Assembly (NCBI GenBank): GCA_031253365.1 | Contig: JAIRWE010000107.1 | Coordinates: forward strand, 1-32,323 | DNA length: 32,323 nucleotides | Reading direction: 5' to 3' | Source of the DNA: Oscillospiraceae bacterium | GTDB taxonomy: Bacteria > Bacillota > Clostridia > Oscillospirales > Ruminococcaceae | In this document: positions 1 to 9,635 of the stretch, piece after piece | How positions within the stretch are numbered: position 1 is the first letter of the stretch | Layout of the letters: each line of letters opens with the position of its first letter | The notes under the pieces: model-generated | What the model saw: the letters and a program-made list of their open reading frames with translations, nothing else | Told to the model about the DNA's origin: nothing | Database searches by the model: none | Made by a program: the position numbers and the translations under genes

Positions 1-83
1 CCTGCGGACGCAGTCCGCTCGACTTGCATGTGTTAGGCGCGCCGCCAGCGTTCGTCCTGAGCCAGGATCAAACTCTTTATTAA
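1..83 (-). rRNA. 16S ribosomal RNA, 5' end (partial)
   Basis: On the minus strand the sequence contains the near-universal bacterial 16S start (AGAGTTTGATCCTGGCTCAG, complement of 57-76), followed by the conserved GACGAACGCTGGCGGC block and AACACATGCAAGTCGAGCGG leading into variable region V1. The gene runs off the left edge, so only about 80 nt are present. The mature 5' end is placed about 7 nt before AGAGTTTG by analogy with known 16S genes and is approximate. A promoter and leader lie at 84-330. The V1 stretch fits Clostridia in general but is too short for a lineage call. Confidence 0.95.
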
Positions 84-261
84 GTTTGTATAATTACGCG
101 GATTTCTCCGCGCAGTTACCTTTGCTCTGTCTCAACGCTAACTTGTTTGTTAAGTTTGCTTAATCCAGAATTATTTTTAGAATTTCAGGTAATGTTTTGT
201 ATTGTTCAATTTTCAAGGAACAGTTCGCGGCAATCCGCGAAGCCCGCCCCCGAGGGGACAG
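84..261 (-). promoter_or_regulatory. rRNA leader with boxA-like antitermination site and processing hairpins
   Basis: This gene-less stretch is the transcribed leader of the rRNA operon. On the minus strand it holds a perfect 7-bp hairpin (arms 224-230 and 235-241, loop 231-234). Next comes a motif reading TGTTCCTTGAAAATTGAACA (203-222), which resembles the boxA/nut region of Firmicute rRNA leaders that recruits the Nus antitermination complex. A second hairpin (arms 97-102 and 107-112) has a GAAA tetraloop just before the mature 16S end. A short open reading frame across this region is judged to be noise. Motif identities come from similarity to known leaders; no function was tested. Confidence 0.65.
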
Positions 262-330
262 CTCTGTTATGATACCACGTTTCTTTGTTGTTGTCAAGAG
301 AAATTTTTGAGATTTTTCCGTTTTTGAGCG
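262..330 (-). promoter_or_regulatory. rRNA operon promoter (sigma-A, extended -10) with A-rich upstream element
   Basis: Read on the minus strand: -35 TTGACA (292-297), 17-nt spacer, -10 TATCAT (269-274) preceded by TGG, which gives an extended -10. Transcription should begin near 262. Upstream (298-330) are A-tracts spaced roughly a helical turn apart, as in UP elements that bind the RNA polymerase alpha subunit. It lies between the ligA stop and 16S and points at 16S, so it is assigned to the rRNA operon. Confidence 0.88.
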
Positions 331-382
331 TCTTTTTTTTGAAATAACTTGTTTTTTCAGTGTTTGTCCGTGTTTTATAGGC

Positions 383-407
383 GCAAAACAGCACGCGCGG
401 CTGCGTG
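383..407 (-). terminator. possible weak terminator after ligA
   Basis: Downstream of the ligA stop, the minus strand can form a short GC-rich hairpin (arms 403-407 and 392-396, loop AGCCGC) followed by CTGTTTTG. The stem is only 5 bp and the U-run is short and interrupted. It may reduce ligA transcription entering the rRNA promoter region, but it is a weak candidate. The rest of 298-425 is A/T-rich promoter-upstream DNA without a gene. Confidence 0.3.
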
Positions 408-425
408 TACCTTGCGGCGGAAAGC

Positions 426-2448
<2,023 letters not shown>

Positions 2449-2455
2449 CTGTATT

Positions 2456-2965
2456 ATGAAAACAAAAGGCGTAATTTTCGACATGGACGGAACGCTCCTT
2501 GATTCCATGCATCTGTGGCGCGGGGATTACAGCGGCGTTTCGCTCCGTGAGGGATATAACGGGAAGCTGTCGTTAAAAGACGGCGCGCTTGATTTTTTGG
2601 ACAGGCTTCGCGAAAATAAAATCAAGACGGTTCTCGCCACGGCAACCGACCGTCGTTTCGTTCGACCCGCGATTGAAAACGCGGGGATTTCGGGTTATTT
2701 TGAAACGATTTTAACCTGCGGGGAAGTCGGTTCGGAAAAGCATACCCCCTTGATTTATTACAAGGCGCTGGATTTCCTCGGGTTGGGAAAAGACGAGGTG
2801 TGGGTGTTCGAGGACGCGCATTACGCCGTTCAAACGGCGAAATCAGCGGGGTTCAAGGTCGTCGGCGTTTACGATAAATGGGCGTATAACCAAGATAAAA
2901 TCGCGCTTTTATGCGATATATACATAAAATCGTTCAAAGAAGTCGACGTCGGCGATTTGGGTTAG
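2456..2965 (+). CDS. short HAD-superfamily hydrolase with a nearly absent cap domain
   Basis: This 169-residue cytoplasmic enzyme is probably a phosphatase acting on a small phosphorylated metabolite; the substrate cannot be read from sequence. All four HAD motifs are visible: I, DMDGT with nucleophile Asp9 and acid/base Asp11; II, Thr62 in LATATD; III, Lys95; IV, FEDA with Asp120. Relatives of the beta-phosphoglucomutase/phosphoglycolate type are usually about 210-220 residues, with a helical cap inserted between motifs I and II. Here only about 25 residues remain there. The start is fixed by motif I, which begins at residue 8 and excludes a later Met. It is the only plus-strand gene in the window and is convergent with the GH9 gene (12 bp between stops, no hairpin between them). 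Confidence 0.85.
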   Translation: MKTKGVIFDMDGTLLDSMHLWRGDYSGVSLREGYNGKLSLKDGALDFLDRLRENKIKTVLATATDRRFVRPAIENAGISGYFETILTCGEVGSEKHTPLIYYKALDFLGLGKDEVWVFEDAHYAVQTAKSAGFKVVGVYDKWAYNQDKIALLCDIYIKSFKEVDVGDLG

Positions 2966-2977
2966 ATTACGCCTACC

Positions 2978-5008
2978 TCACGGTTCCTCCCCGAACGCCA
3001 AATCGTCTCCCTCGTACAGCGCGATTCCCGCGGCTTTTTTCAGCTGCCCCGAACCGCCCATATCCTTGTACGACGGGTCGTTGCCGTTATCCCACGCGCC
3101 CGCGCTTGTCATTCTGAACTGCACCTCGCATTTATATTGGCTCTGCCCGCCAGGGTAAATCTTATACCCCGAAAAGTCAATTTCCACGTAATAAATATCG
3201 TCTTTCCACCGCTTAACCTCCGAAATTTTGCCGCCCTGCATATAATTGGCGTTCACGCCGATTGCCGAGGCGTCGCCGCTTATTTCCGACAAATCAAAGA
3301 AATACCGAATTTTCAGGTTTTCGGTAACTCTCGCGGGCCAGCCGGTTTGATTGTAAACGACAGCTTTTATTTCGACGAAGTTATCGCCCGCCGCGTTCAC
3401 GCCCGCCTCGACGAAAAGCTCGTCGCCTTTTTTTTCGACGGCGTTAAGGTCGGCGATAAGGGTTCCGCCGTAAACGCCGTACATTTTAGCCAACGCCGCC
3501 GTAAACCCCGCATTGTAATCGCAGGCGACCTCGTTGTTGACATAATTTCCCACGTCGTCGCTGTAATCGTCGTTGTTCCCGGGACCGCCCACCAGCGCGC
3601 CCGTAAGAACGTGCCGCCCGGGGCTGGGATTGTTCATGTTATCCGTCCACGAGCCCTGCGCCGTTCTGTGGTGCGGGTTTACCGGGGGATTTTCGCCGAA
3701 TCCGCAGACGAAGCTACGTCCCGTGCTTCCGAGCGCGTAATCAACCTGCGAAACCGCGAAGTCCCAATAAACGGTTTTCTTCGCCGGGGGGCAGCCGCTC
3801 CACTGAGAGTACACGCCGGCGAGATAAGACATCGTGGTCGCGTATCTCAGCGAACCCCACTGGTCAAGCCACGCCAGACCTTTCGGGGTATACCGAATTT
3901 TTTCGCCGCCCGTTCCCGTCGTCCAAAAATCCAGGTTCTTCTCAATCATGTCCTTGTATTTGGAATCGCCCGTTTCCATCGCCAGCAAAAGCGCGGTTCC
4001 CGCCGTCACGTTGTCCCAGCAATGCGCCCACGTATAGTAATCGCCGTTTGCCGCCGTTTCGACGTAAGATTTCGCTTTGTCAAGGTAAGACTTTTCGTTT
4101 GTCGCTTTATACAGCCAAAACGCCGCCGACGCCAACTCGTCGTTCCAACCGCTCCACGACTGGTAAAATCCGTTCGCCGCGGTGTAGCCCGCGTCGCTTT
4201 TGGTTGTTTCCGCAAAGGCGAAAAGCTCCTCGGCGTGTTTTACGCACAAGTCGGAATAATATGCGTCGTATTCCGCGTAGACCACCGCGCACGACGCGAG
4301 AGCCGCCGCCGCCGCCGCCGACACCGTCGAGCCGGGGTTGTTTTTATCGACTTTATGGGCGGGTCGTTTCATTTGCATCGCCTCGGCGGGGCCCCACCAG
4401 GAATGGTCGGCGCCTCCGTCGCCCACTTGATAGTAATAGACTTCGGGTTCGGGGTGGCACTTGATGAAATAATCGTTCGCCCATCTTATGGAATCAAGTA
4501 TGTGGGAAAGCTCGCCGCCCGCGATATAGCTTTGTTTGTCCTCGTAAACGCTCCACGCGAGCATGGTCGCGGAATACGCCATGGGCAAATTGAATTTCAC
4601 ATGGTCGCCCGCGTCGTACCAACCGCCCGTTAAGTCAATCCCGACGTCCTCGCCGTCGCTCAGAGCCGAAGCGCCGCGCCAGTTTGTTCGGATTTCGTCC
4701 GGAAGCGCGCCGGAACGCTGCAATTCATAAAAAAGGATTGCCTTTTGCCAAGCCTCGCCGTAGTTGTAGTTCCCGCTTTCGGGAATGGGTTCGTAACCGC
4801 CCGGGTCGGGAATTGACGCGCCGCCGCTCGTATCGGGAACAGCCGCGTCCTTGCCCGAGGAAGAATTACCGTCGCCGTTTGAAGAAAAATTATCGGGAGC
4901 GTCGATTTCGGGAACGGTTTTTCCGCCGCTGAGAAGGACAAACGTCGTTATGTTCACGGCTAAGAGGATTACGACGGTCGTAAGCAACGCGATGTTGAGC
5001 TTTTTCAT
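2978..5008 (-). CDS. GH9 endoglucanase with C-terminal CBM3c, secreted or membrane-tethered
   Basis: This 676-residue cellulase hydrolyses beta-1,4-glucan outside the cell. Layout: an N-terminal hydrophobic segment (residues 5-27) that could be an uncleaved anchor; a Ser/Gly/Asp/Pro-rich linker (about 28-80); a GH9 (alpha/alpha)6 domain (about 83-510); and a CBM3c-like domain (about 528-672). Catalytic residues are visible: Asp132 and Asp135 in YDAGDHVKF, His446 in VNPHHRTA, and proton donor Glu493 in [14 protein letters not shown]9-CBM3c is the arrangement of processive endoglucanases. No dockerin is present, so it is probably not cellulosomal. The start is the ATG of MKKLN, preceded by GGAGGTGACC; an ATG 16 codons upstream lies inside the tuf terminator stem and is rejected. 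Only about 28 bp separate that terminator from the ATG and no promoter is visible. Confidence 0.95.
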   Translation of the reverse strand: MKKLNIALLTTVVILLAVNITTFVLLSGGKTVPEIDAPDNFSSNGDGNSSSGKDAAVPDTSGGASIPDPGGYEPIPESGNYNYGEAWQKAILFYELQRSGALPDEIRTNWRGASALSDGEDVGIDLTGGWYDAGDHVKFNLPMAYSATMLAWSVYEDKQSYIAGGELSHILDSIRWANDYFIKCHPEPEVYYYQVGDGGADHSWWGPAEAMQMKRPAHKVDKNNPGSTVSAAAAAALASCAVVYAEYDAYYSDLCVKHAEELFAFAETTKSDAGYTAANGFYQSWSGWNDELASAAFWLYKATNEKSYLDKAKSYVETAANGDYYTWAHCWDNVTAGTALLLAMETGDSKYKDMIEKNLDFWTTGTGGEKIRYTPKGLAWLDQWGSLRYATTMSYLAGVYSQWSGCPPAKKTVYWDFAVSQVDYALGSTGRSFVCGFGENPPVNPHHRTAQGSWTDNMNNPSPGRHVLTGALVGGPGNNDDYSDDVGNYVNNEVACDYNAGFTAALAKMYGVYGGTLIADLNAVEKKGDELFVEAGVNAAGDNFVEIKAVVYNQTGWPARVTENLKIRYFFDLSEISGDASAIGVNANYMQGGKISEVKRWKDDIYYVEIDFSGYKIYPGGQSQYKCEVQFRMTSAGAWDNGNDPSYKDMGGSGQLKKAAGIALYEGDDLAFGEEP

Positions 5009-5035
5009 GGTCACCTCCGCGATACGGGCAATTTC

Positions 5036-5069
5036 CGAAAAACAGCGCAACATCATTGCTGCGCTGTTC
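5036..5069 (-). terminator. intrinsic terminator of tuf
   Basis: Read on the minus strand: a perfect 9-bp stem (arms 5060-5068 and 5041-5049, 10-nt loop) runs directly into TTTTT (5038-5042). This is the classic Rho-independent form, 35 bp after the tuf stop. It lies between tuf and the GH9 gene on the same strand, so any GH9 transcription starting at tuf must read through it. Confidence 0.85.
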
Positions 5070-5103
5070 GGTTAAAAAGTTTTCCGCCGCCTTTACGCGG
5101 TGA

Positions 5104-6306
5104 TTATTCGTTTACCTTAATTACCGCTCCGGAACCGACGGTGCGCCCGCCTTCGCGGATGGCGAAACGAGAGCCTTCTTCAATCGCTATCGGCGTGATT
5201 AACTCGACGTCAATGGTTACGTGGTCGCCGGGCATACACATTTCCTTATCGGCGGACAGCTTGATAACGCCGGTTACGTCGGTCGTGCCGAAGAAGAACT
5301 GCGGTCTGTAATTGGAGAAGAACGGAGTGTGACGCCCGCCTTCGTCTTTGGTGAGAACGTATATTTCCGCCGAAAAATTCGTGTGGGGGCGAATGGAACC
5401 GGGTTTGCATATAACCTGACCGCGCTTGATTTCGGTTCTTGCCACGCCTCTGAGGAGAACGCCGATATTGTCGCCCGCTTCCGCCTGGTCGAGCAGTTTG
5501 TGGAACATTTCGATACCGGTGGCGACGGTGGAGCGGGGTTCGTCGGAAAGCCCCACGATTTCCACAGGGTCGTTCAGCTTGAGGGTACCCCTCTCGACGC
5601 GCCCCGTGGCGACCGTTCCGCGACCGGGAATGGTGGTAACGGACTCAACCGACATCATAAAGGGCATATCGCTCTTGCGTTCGGGCGTGGGTATGAACTC
5701 GTCAACCGCCTTCATAATCTCATGGATACAGTTAAATTCGGGTGACGCGATATCCTGGCTGGTCGATTCAAGCGCGTCCCTCGCGGAACCGCGCACGATG
5801 GGCGTGTCGTCCCCGGGGAAGCCGTTCTTGTTGAGAATGTCGCGAATATCCATTTCGACAAGCTCCAAAAGCTCCTCGTCGTCAACCTCGTCGCATTTAT
5901 TGATAAATACCACCATGGCGGGGACATTAACCTGTTTCGCCAGCAAAATATGCTCCTTCGTCTGCGCCATGGGTCCGTCCGTACCCGCGACCACGAGAAT
6001 GGCGCCGTCCATTTGCGCCGCGCCGGTAATCATGTTCTTGATGTAGTCGGCGTGTCCGGGACAGTCAACGTGAGCATAGTGGCGAGCGTCGGTTTCGTAC
6101 TCGACGTGAGCGGTGTTGATTGTAATTCCGCGTTCCCTTTCTTCCGGGGCCTTGTCTATCATGTCATAAGACTCAAACTTCGCCTTACCCGCGAAAGAGA
6201 GAACTTTCGTAATGGCTGCCGTCAATGTGGTTTTGCCGTGGTCGACGTGACCGATTGTACCGATGTTGACATGGGGTTTGTTACGTTCAAACTTTTGTTT
6301 TGCCAT
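5104..6306 (-). CDS. tuf: translation elongation factor Tu
   Basis: This 400-residue GTPase delivers aminoacyl-tRNA to the ribosome. G-domain motifs are clear: G1 GHVDHGKT (19-26), G2 RGITIN, G3 DCPGHAD (81-87), G4 NKCD (136-139). Domains 2 and 3 follow, ending in [10 protein letters not shown]. The start ATG has GGAGGAG at good spacing and the length matches the family. Two oddities: the G5 segment reads RGSARDAL, and the conserved domain-3 segment usually reading QFYFRTTDVTG reads [11 protein letters not shown] here. The second change puts Gly340 where Arg333 (E. coli numbering) normally contacts the tRNA. It is the last gene of the str cluster, with its own promoter and terminator. Confidence 0.98.
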   Translation of the reverse strand: MAKQKFERNKPHVNIGTIGHVDHGKTTLTAAITKVLSFAGKAKFESYDMIDKAPEERERGITINTAHVEYETDARHYAHVDCPGHADYIKNMITGAAQMDGAILVVAGTDGPMAQTKEHILLAKQVNVPAMVVFINKCDEVDDEELLELVEMDIRDILNKNGFPGDDTPIVRGSARDALESTSQDIASPEFNCIHEIMKAVDEFIPTPERKSDMPFMMSVESVTTIPGRGTVATGRVERGTLKLNDPVEIVGLSDEPRSTVATGIEMFHKLLDQAEAGDNIGVLLRGVARTEIKRGQVICKPGSIRPHTNFSAEIYVLTKDEGGRHTPFFSNYRPQFFFGTTDVTGVIKLSADKEMCMPGDHVTIDVELITPIAIEEGSRFAIREGGRTVGSGAVIKVNE

Positions 6307-6347
6307 TTTTGTCTCCTCCTGATTGCTTTGTTTTGGTTGCAGTTTTT

Positions 6348-6376
6348 ATTCTAACAGATTTTTTCGTAAAAAACAA
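6348..6376 (-). promoter_or_regulatory. tuf promoter (sigma-A, extended -10)
   Basis: In the fusA-tuf gap, minus strand: -35 TTGTTT (6371-6376), 17-nt spacer, -10 TAGAAT (6348-6353) with TGT immediately before it (extended -10). A start near 6341 would give a 35-nt leader containing CAGGAGGAG. It would allow tuf to be made in excess over the upstream genes. Confidence 0.72.
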
Positions 6377-6401
6377 GTGTTTTCGCAATAATTTTTCGTC
6401 G

Positions 6402-8477
6402 CTACCGCGCTCTGTCGGTTTTAATCCCCTCGATGATTGATTTCGGGACTTCAATGTAATGACCGGGTTCCATGACGTACTGACCGCGCCCCTGCGTTTT
6501 TGAGCGCAGGTCGTTTGAGTAACCGAACATTTCCGACAGCGGGACGAAGGCGTTGATTTGCTTAACCCCGGCGCTGTCGTCTATTCCGGAAATCGTGCCT
6601 CGCCGCGCGCTCAAATCCCCGATGACGTCGCCCATGTAATCCTCCGGAACGGTAACGCTGACCTTCATAATCGGTTCGAGCAGTATGGGGGCGGCTTTTC
6701 GCGACGCTTCTTTGAAGGACATCGAACCCGCGATTCTGAACGCCATTTCGGACGAGTCAACCTCGTGGAACGAGCCGTCGTACAGGGTTACCTTTACGTC
6801 CACGACGGGATAACCCGCCAGCGTACCCGCCATCATGGCGCCCCTTATCCCCGCGTCAACCGCCGGGATATATTCCTTCGGAATGGTTCCGCCGACAATC
6901 TTATTGATAAATTCATACCCTTTGCCGGACTCGTTGGGTTCGACGCGGATTTTCACGTGGGCGTACTGCCCCTTGCCTCCGGTTTGCCGCGCGTATTTCG
7001 TTTCATGTTCGACCGCGAGCGTTATCGTTTCCTTATACGCGACCTGCGGCACGCCCACGTTCGCTTCCACCTTAAATTCGCGCAACAAGCGGTCGACAAT
7101 GATTTCAAGGTGCAATTCGCCCATCCCCGCGATGATTGTCTGCCCCGTCTCGCTGTCCGTCCATGTTTTGAACGTCGGGTCTTCTTCCGCCAACCTGGAA
7201 AGGGCGATGCCCATTTTTTCCTGTCCCGCTTTGGTTCTCGGCTCAATCGCGAGGTCGATTACGGGTTCCGGGAAATCCATGGATTCAAGCGTGACGGGAT
7301 GGCTCTCGTCGCAAAGGGTGTCGCCGGTCGTCGTGTTTTTCAGCCCTACCGCCGCCGCGATATCGCCGGAATAACAAACGTCCAAATCCTGACGGTGATT
7401 GGCGTGCATTTGCAGGATTCTGCCCATGCGTTCCTTTTTGCTTTTCGTGGCGTTCAGAACGCCGCAGCCGGCCGCGACTTTGCCGGAATAAACGCGGAAA
7501 AAGCACAGCTTCCCCACGAACGGGTCGGTGGCGATTTTGAACGCCAACGCGGAAAAAGGCTCGTCGTCGGAGGATTTCCGCTCACATTCCTCGCCGCTCT
7601 TCGGATTTACCCCCTTTATCGGGGGAACGTCCGTCGGGGCGGGCATATAATCAACAATCGCGTCTAGCAATTTCTGGACGCCTTTATTTTTGTAAGAAGT
7701 GCCGCAAACGACCGGAACCATCGCGTTCGCGATACACGCCTTCCTTATGCAGAGTTTCAGCTCGTCGACGGCGATTTCCTCGCCGTCGAGAAATTTCGCC
7801 ATTATTTCGTCGTCGTGTTCGCAGACCGCCTCCAAAAGCTCGTTGCGGTGTTTTTGAGCCAATTCCGACATATCGGCGGGGATTTCGGTGTCCTCCCATG
7901 TTTTGCCCAAGTCGTCGTCGTATATCCGGGCTTTCATTTCGACGAGGTCGATTATCCCCTTGAACGAATCCTCCGCGCCAATCGGCAGTTGAATAGGCAC
8001 GGGGTTGGTTTTCAGACGGTCTTTCATCATGTTTATGACTTTATAAAAATCCGCCCCGACAATATCCATCTTGTTCACGTAAGCCAACCGCGGAACCCGA
8101 TACTTATCCGCCTGTCTCCACACCGTTTCGGACTGAGGCTCGACGCCGCCCTTGGCGCAAAACACCGTCACCGAACCGTCAAGAACGCGCAAAGAACGCT
8201 CCACCTCGACCGTAAAATCAACGTGGCCCGGGGTGTCTATAATGTTGATTCTGTACTCTTTCCAGAACGCGGTGGTGGCCGCCGAAGTAATCGTAATCCC
8301 CCGCTCCTGCTCCTGCTCCATCCAATCCATCGTCGCGGTGCCGTCGTGAACTTCGCCGAGCTTATAGGTCTTCCCGGTGTAGAATAAAATCCTTTCGGTG
8401 GTAGTTGTTTTTCCCGCGTCAATATGAGCCATTATACCGATATTTCGGGTCATTTCGAGGGATACGTCTCTGCTCAT
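6402..8477 (-). CDS. fusA: translation elongation factor G
   Basis: This 691-residue GTPase drives tRNA-mRNA translocation and, with ribosome recycling factor, subunit splitting. G-domain motifs: [13 protein letters not shown] (G1), ERGITITSA (G2), DTPGHVDF (G3), NKMD (G4). Domains II to V follow; domain IV contains GKGQYAHV and the C-terminus [16 protein letters not shown]. Length and start ([14 protein letters not shown]) match bacterial EF-G. It begins 25 bp after the rpsG stop with TAAGGG upstream and no separate promoter, so it is co-transcribed with rpsL-rpsG. It ends 95 bp before tuf. Confidence 0.98.
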   Translation of the reverse strand: MSRDVSLEMTRNIGIMAHIDAGKTTTTERILFYTGKTYKLGEVHDGTATMDWMEQEQERGITITSAATTAFWKEYRINIIDTPGHVDFTVEVERSLRVLDGSVTVFCAKGGVEPQSETVWRQADKYRVPRLAYVNKMDIVGADFYKVINMMKDRLKTNPVPIQLPIGAEDSFKGIIDLVEMKARIYDDDLGKTWEDTEIPADMSELAQKHRNELLEAVCEHDDEIMAKFLDGEEIAVDELKLCIRKACIANAMVPVVCGTSYKNKGVQKLLDAIVDYMPAPTDVPPIKGVNPKSGEECERKSSDDEPFSALAFKIATDPFVGKLCFFRVYSGKVAAGCGVLNATKSKKERMGRILQMHANHRQDLDVCYSGDIAAAVGLKNTTTGDTLCDESHPVTLESMDFPEPVIDLAIEPRTKAGQEKMGIALSRLAEEDPTFKTWTDSETGQTIIAGMGELHLEIIVDRLLREFKVEANVGVPQVAYKETITLAVEHETKYARQTGGKGQYAHVKIRVEPNESGKGYEFINKIVGGTIPKEYIPAVDAGIRGAMMAGTLAGYPVVDVKVTLYDGSFHEVDSSEMAFRIAGSMSFKEASRKAAPILLEPIMKVSVTVPEDYMGDVIGDLSARRGTISGIDDSAGVKQINAFVPLSEMFGYSNDLRSKTQGRGQYVMEPGHYIEVPKSIIEGIKTDRAR

Positions 8478-8502
8478 AAATCATCTGCCCTTACACTTAA
8501 AG

Positions 8503-8973
8503 CTACCATTTATAGTGTGCGAAAGCCTTGTTTGCTTCCGCCATTCTGTGGGTGTCGTCGCGCTTTTTGCACGCGCCGCCCCCGCCTTTTACGGCGTCGA
8601 GAATCTCGTTGGCAAGACGCTCTTTCATGGTCTTTTCCCCGCGATTCCTTGAATACTGCGTAAGCCAGCGAAGCCCCAAAGTCCTTTGCCTGTTCAGGTT
8701 CACGTCCATGGGAACCTGATACGTCGCCCCGCCCACGCGCCGCGCCTTAACCTCAAGACGGGGTTTAATATTTTCAAGGGCTTGTTCAAACATTTCAAGG
8801 GCGTCCTTCCCTGTTTTTTCGCCCACAATGTCGAACGCGCCGTAAACGATTTTCTGCGCCACGCCTTTCTTGCCGTCAAGCATAATGTTGTTTATGAGCC
8901 TTGTCACCAATTCGGAACCGTACATGGGGTCCGGCAAAACATCACGCTTGGGAACGTTACCTCTTCTCGGCAC
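8503..8973 (-). CDS. rpsG: 30S ribosomal protein S7 (GTG start)
   Basis: S7 nucleates assembly of the 30S head and in E. coli represses its own operon. A GTG start gives [16 protein letters not shown] at the N-terminus and exactly 156 residues, the typical bacterial S7 length. GTG is preceded by AAGGAGGG at 8-nt spacing. An upstream ATG adding 14 residues (MSTDEFNHL...) would place the ribosome binding site inside the coding region and is rejected. Conserved landmarks include [22 protein letters not shown] and a C-terminus ending AFAHYKW. It lies 98 bp after rpsL, a gap that can form two hairpins, and 25 bp before fusA. Confidence 0.97.
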   Translation of the reverse strand: MPRRGNVPKRDVLPDPMYGSELVTRLINNIMLDGKKGVAQKIVYGAFDIVGEKTGKDALEMFEQALENIKPRLEVKARRVGGATYQVPMDVNLNRQRTLGLRWLTQYSRNRGEKTMKERLANEILDAVKGGGGACKKRDDTHRMAEANKAFAHYKW

Positions 8974-9012
8974 TTTTCTTCCCTCCTTCAAATGATTGAA
9001 TTCATCGGTACT

Positions 9013-9057
9013 CAAAAGCTGAACCGCTTTTGCCGCCCGCGCCCCCCGCTCACGCGG
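9013..9057 (-). promoter_or_regulatory. two hairpins in the rpsL-rpsG intergenic RNA, possible S7 autoregulation site
   Basis: In minus-strand RNA the 98-nt gap can form CCGC-GUGA-GCGG (9046-9057, a GNRA tetraloop). A perfect 7-bp hairpin follows (arms 9026-9032 and 9013-9019, 6-nt loop), 20 nt before the rpsG ribosome binding site. In E. coli, S7 binds the rpsL-rpsG intergenic RNA to repress translation. The same role here is inference from position. The second hairpin lacks a U-tract, so it is not a terminator. Confidence 0.4.
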
Positions 9058-9071
9058 TTAATGACGCCGGC

Positions 9072-9497
9072 TTATTTTCCCGTGGTTTTTTTCGGGCGTT
9101 TCGCCCCGTACTTCGACCTGCCCTGCATTCTCCCGTCGACGCCCTGCGCGTCAAGCGTTCCGCGAACGATATGATAACGCACGCCCGGCAAATCCTTAAC
9201 GCGTCCGCCCCTGATAAGGACGACGCTGTGTTCTTGAAGTTTGTGCCCTATTCCGGGAATGTAGGCGGTTACCTCAATGCCGTTGGAAAGCCTGACCCTC
9301 GCGATTTTCCTCATCGCGGAATTGGGTTTTTTGGGCGTATGCGTCCTTACCGCCGTGCAGACCCCGCGCTTTTGCGGCGAAGAATTGTCGGTCGCTGATT
9401 TTTTTAAGGTGTTAAGCCCTTTTTGAAGAGCCGGCGCCTTCGACTTTTTCCCCGACATTTCGCGCCCTTTCCTTACGAGCTGATTAAAAGTCGGCAA
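9072..9497 (-). CDS. rpsL: 30S ribosomal protein S12 (TTG start)
   Basis: S12 sits at the decoding centre and controls accuracy; it is the streptomycin-resistance locus. A TTG start gives a 141-residue protein beginning (M)[11 protein letters not shown], aligned with the family start. TTG is preceded by AAAGGAGGA at good spacing. The upstream in-frame ATG ([16 protein letters not shown]...) would translate the ribosome binding site and is rejected. The two sites of classic streptomycin-resistance mutations, TPKKPNS and GRVKDLPG, carry wild-type lysines. One change is visible: the usual GHNLQEHS reads GHKLQEHS. It is driven by a near-consensus promoter and followed by rpsG. Confidence 0.97.
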   Translation of the reverse strand: MPTFNQLVRKGREMSGKKSKAPALQKGLNTLKKSATDNSSPQKRGVCTAVRTHTPKKPNSAMRKIARVRLSNGIEVTAYIPGIGHKLQEHSVVLIRGGRVKDLPGVRYHIVRGTLDAQGVDGRMQGRSKYGAKRPKKTTGK

Positions 9498-9553
9498 TTT
9501 CTCTCCTCCTTTCCCTGTGGAATTGTACGCCGTATTTACACGCACACAAAGCG

Positions 9554-9582
9554 ATTATATACCGAAAAACGATAAAAGTCAA
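9554..9582 (-). promoter_or_regulatory. str operon promoter upstream of rpsL
   Basis: Minus strand: -35 TTGACT (9577-9582), 17-nt spacer, perfect -10 TATAAT (9554-9559). The predicted start near 9547 gives a leader of about 50 nt ending in AAAGGAGGA and the TTG start of rpsL. Many Firmicutes carry an L7Ae-family gene between rpoC and rpsL. Here the 138-bp gap holds only this promoter and a weak hairpin. Confidence 0.85.
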
Positions 9583-9591
9583 CCACCCCGA

Positions 9592-9631
9592 AAAAATTTC
9601 ACCCGAAATTTCTCCGAAAACGGGATTTCGG
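9592..9631 (-). terminator. possible weak terminator after rpoC
   Basis: Just past the rpoC stop the minus strand can pair CCGAAAT (9625-9631) with ATTTCGG (9603-9609) around a 15-nt loop, followed by GTGAAATTTTTT. The loop is long and the T-run starts several bases after the stem, so any termination would be partial. It would insulate rpoBC from the rpsL promoter. Confidence 0.28.
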
Positions 9632-9635
9632 CGCG

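Noticed and set aside
4296..4320. GCC trinucleotide run in the GH9 gene
   Set aside because: It encodes a short Ala helix stretch inside the GH9 domain at a normal position; in frame and not unusual for the family.
3137..4633. A 498-codon open frame on the plus strand opposite the GH9 gene
   Set aside because: It mirrors the GH9 codons, has low-complexity Arg/Val-rich translation, no ribosome binding site and no recognisable domain. GH9 on the other strand has full catalytic motifs.
5009..5056. Upstream start ([10 protein letters not shown]...) for the GH9 gene
   Set aside because: These codons lie in the tuf terminator stem-loop. The GGAGGTGACC-ATG at 5008 gives a normal export signal.
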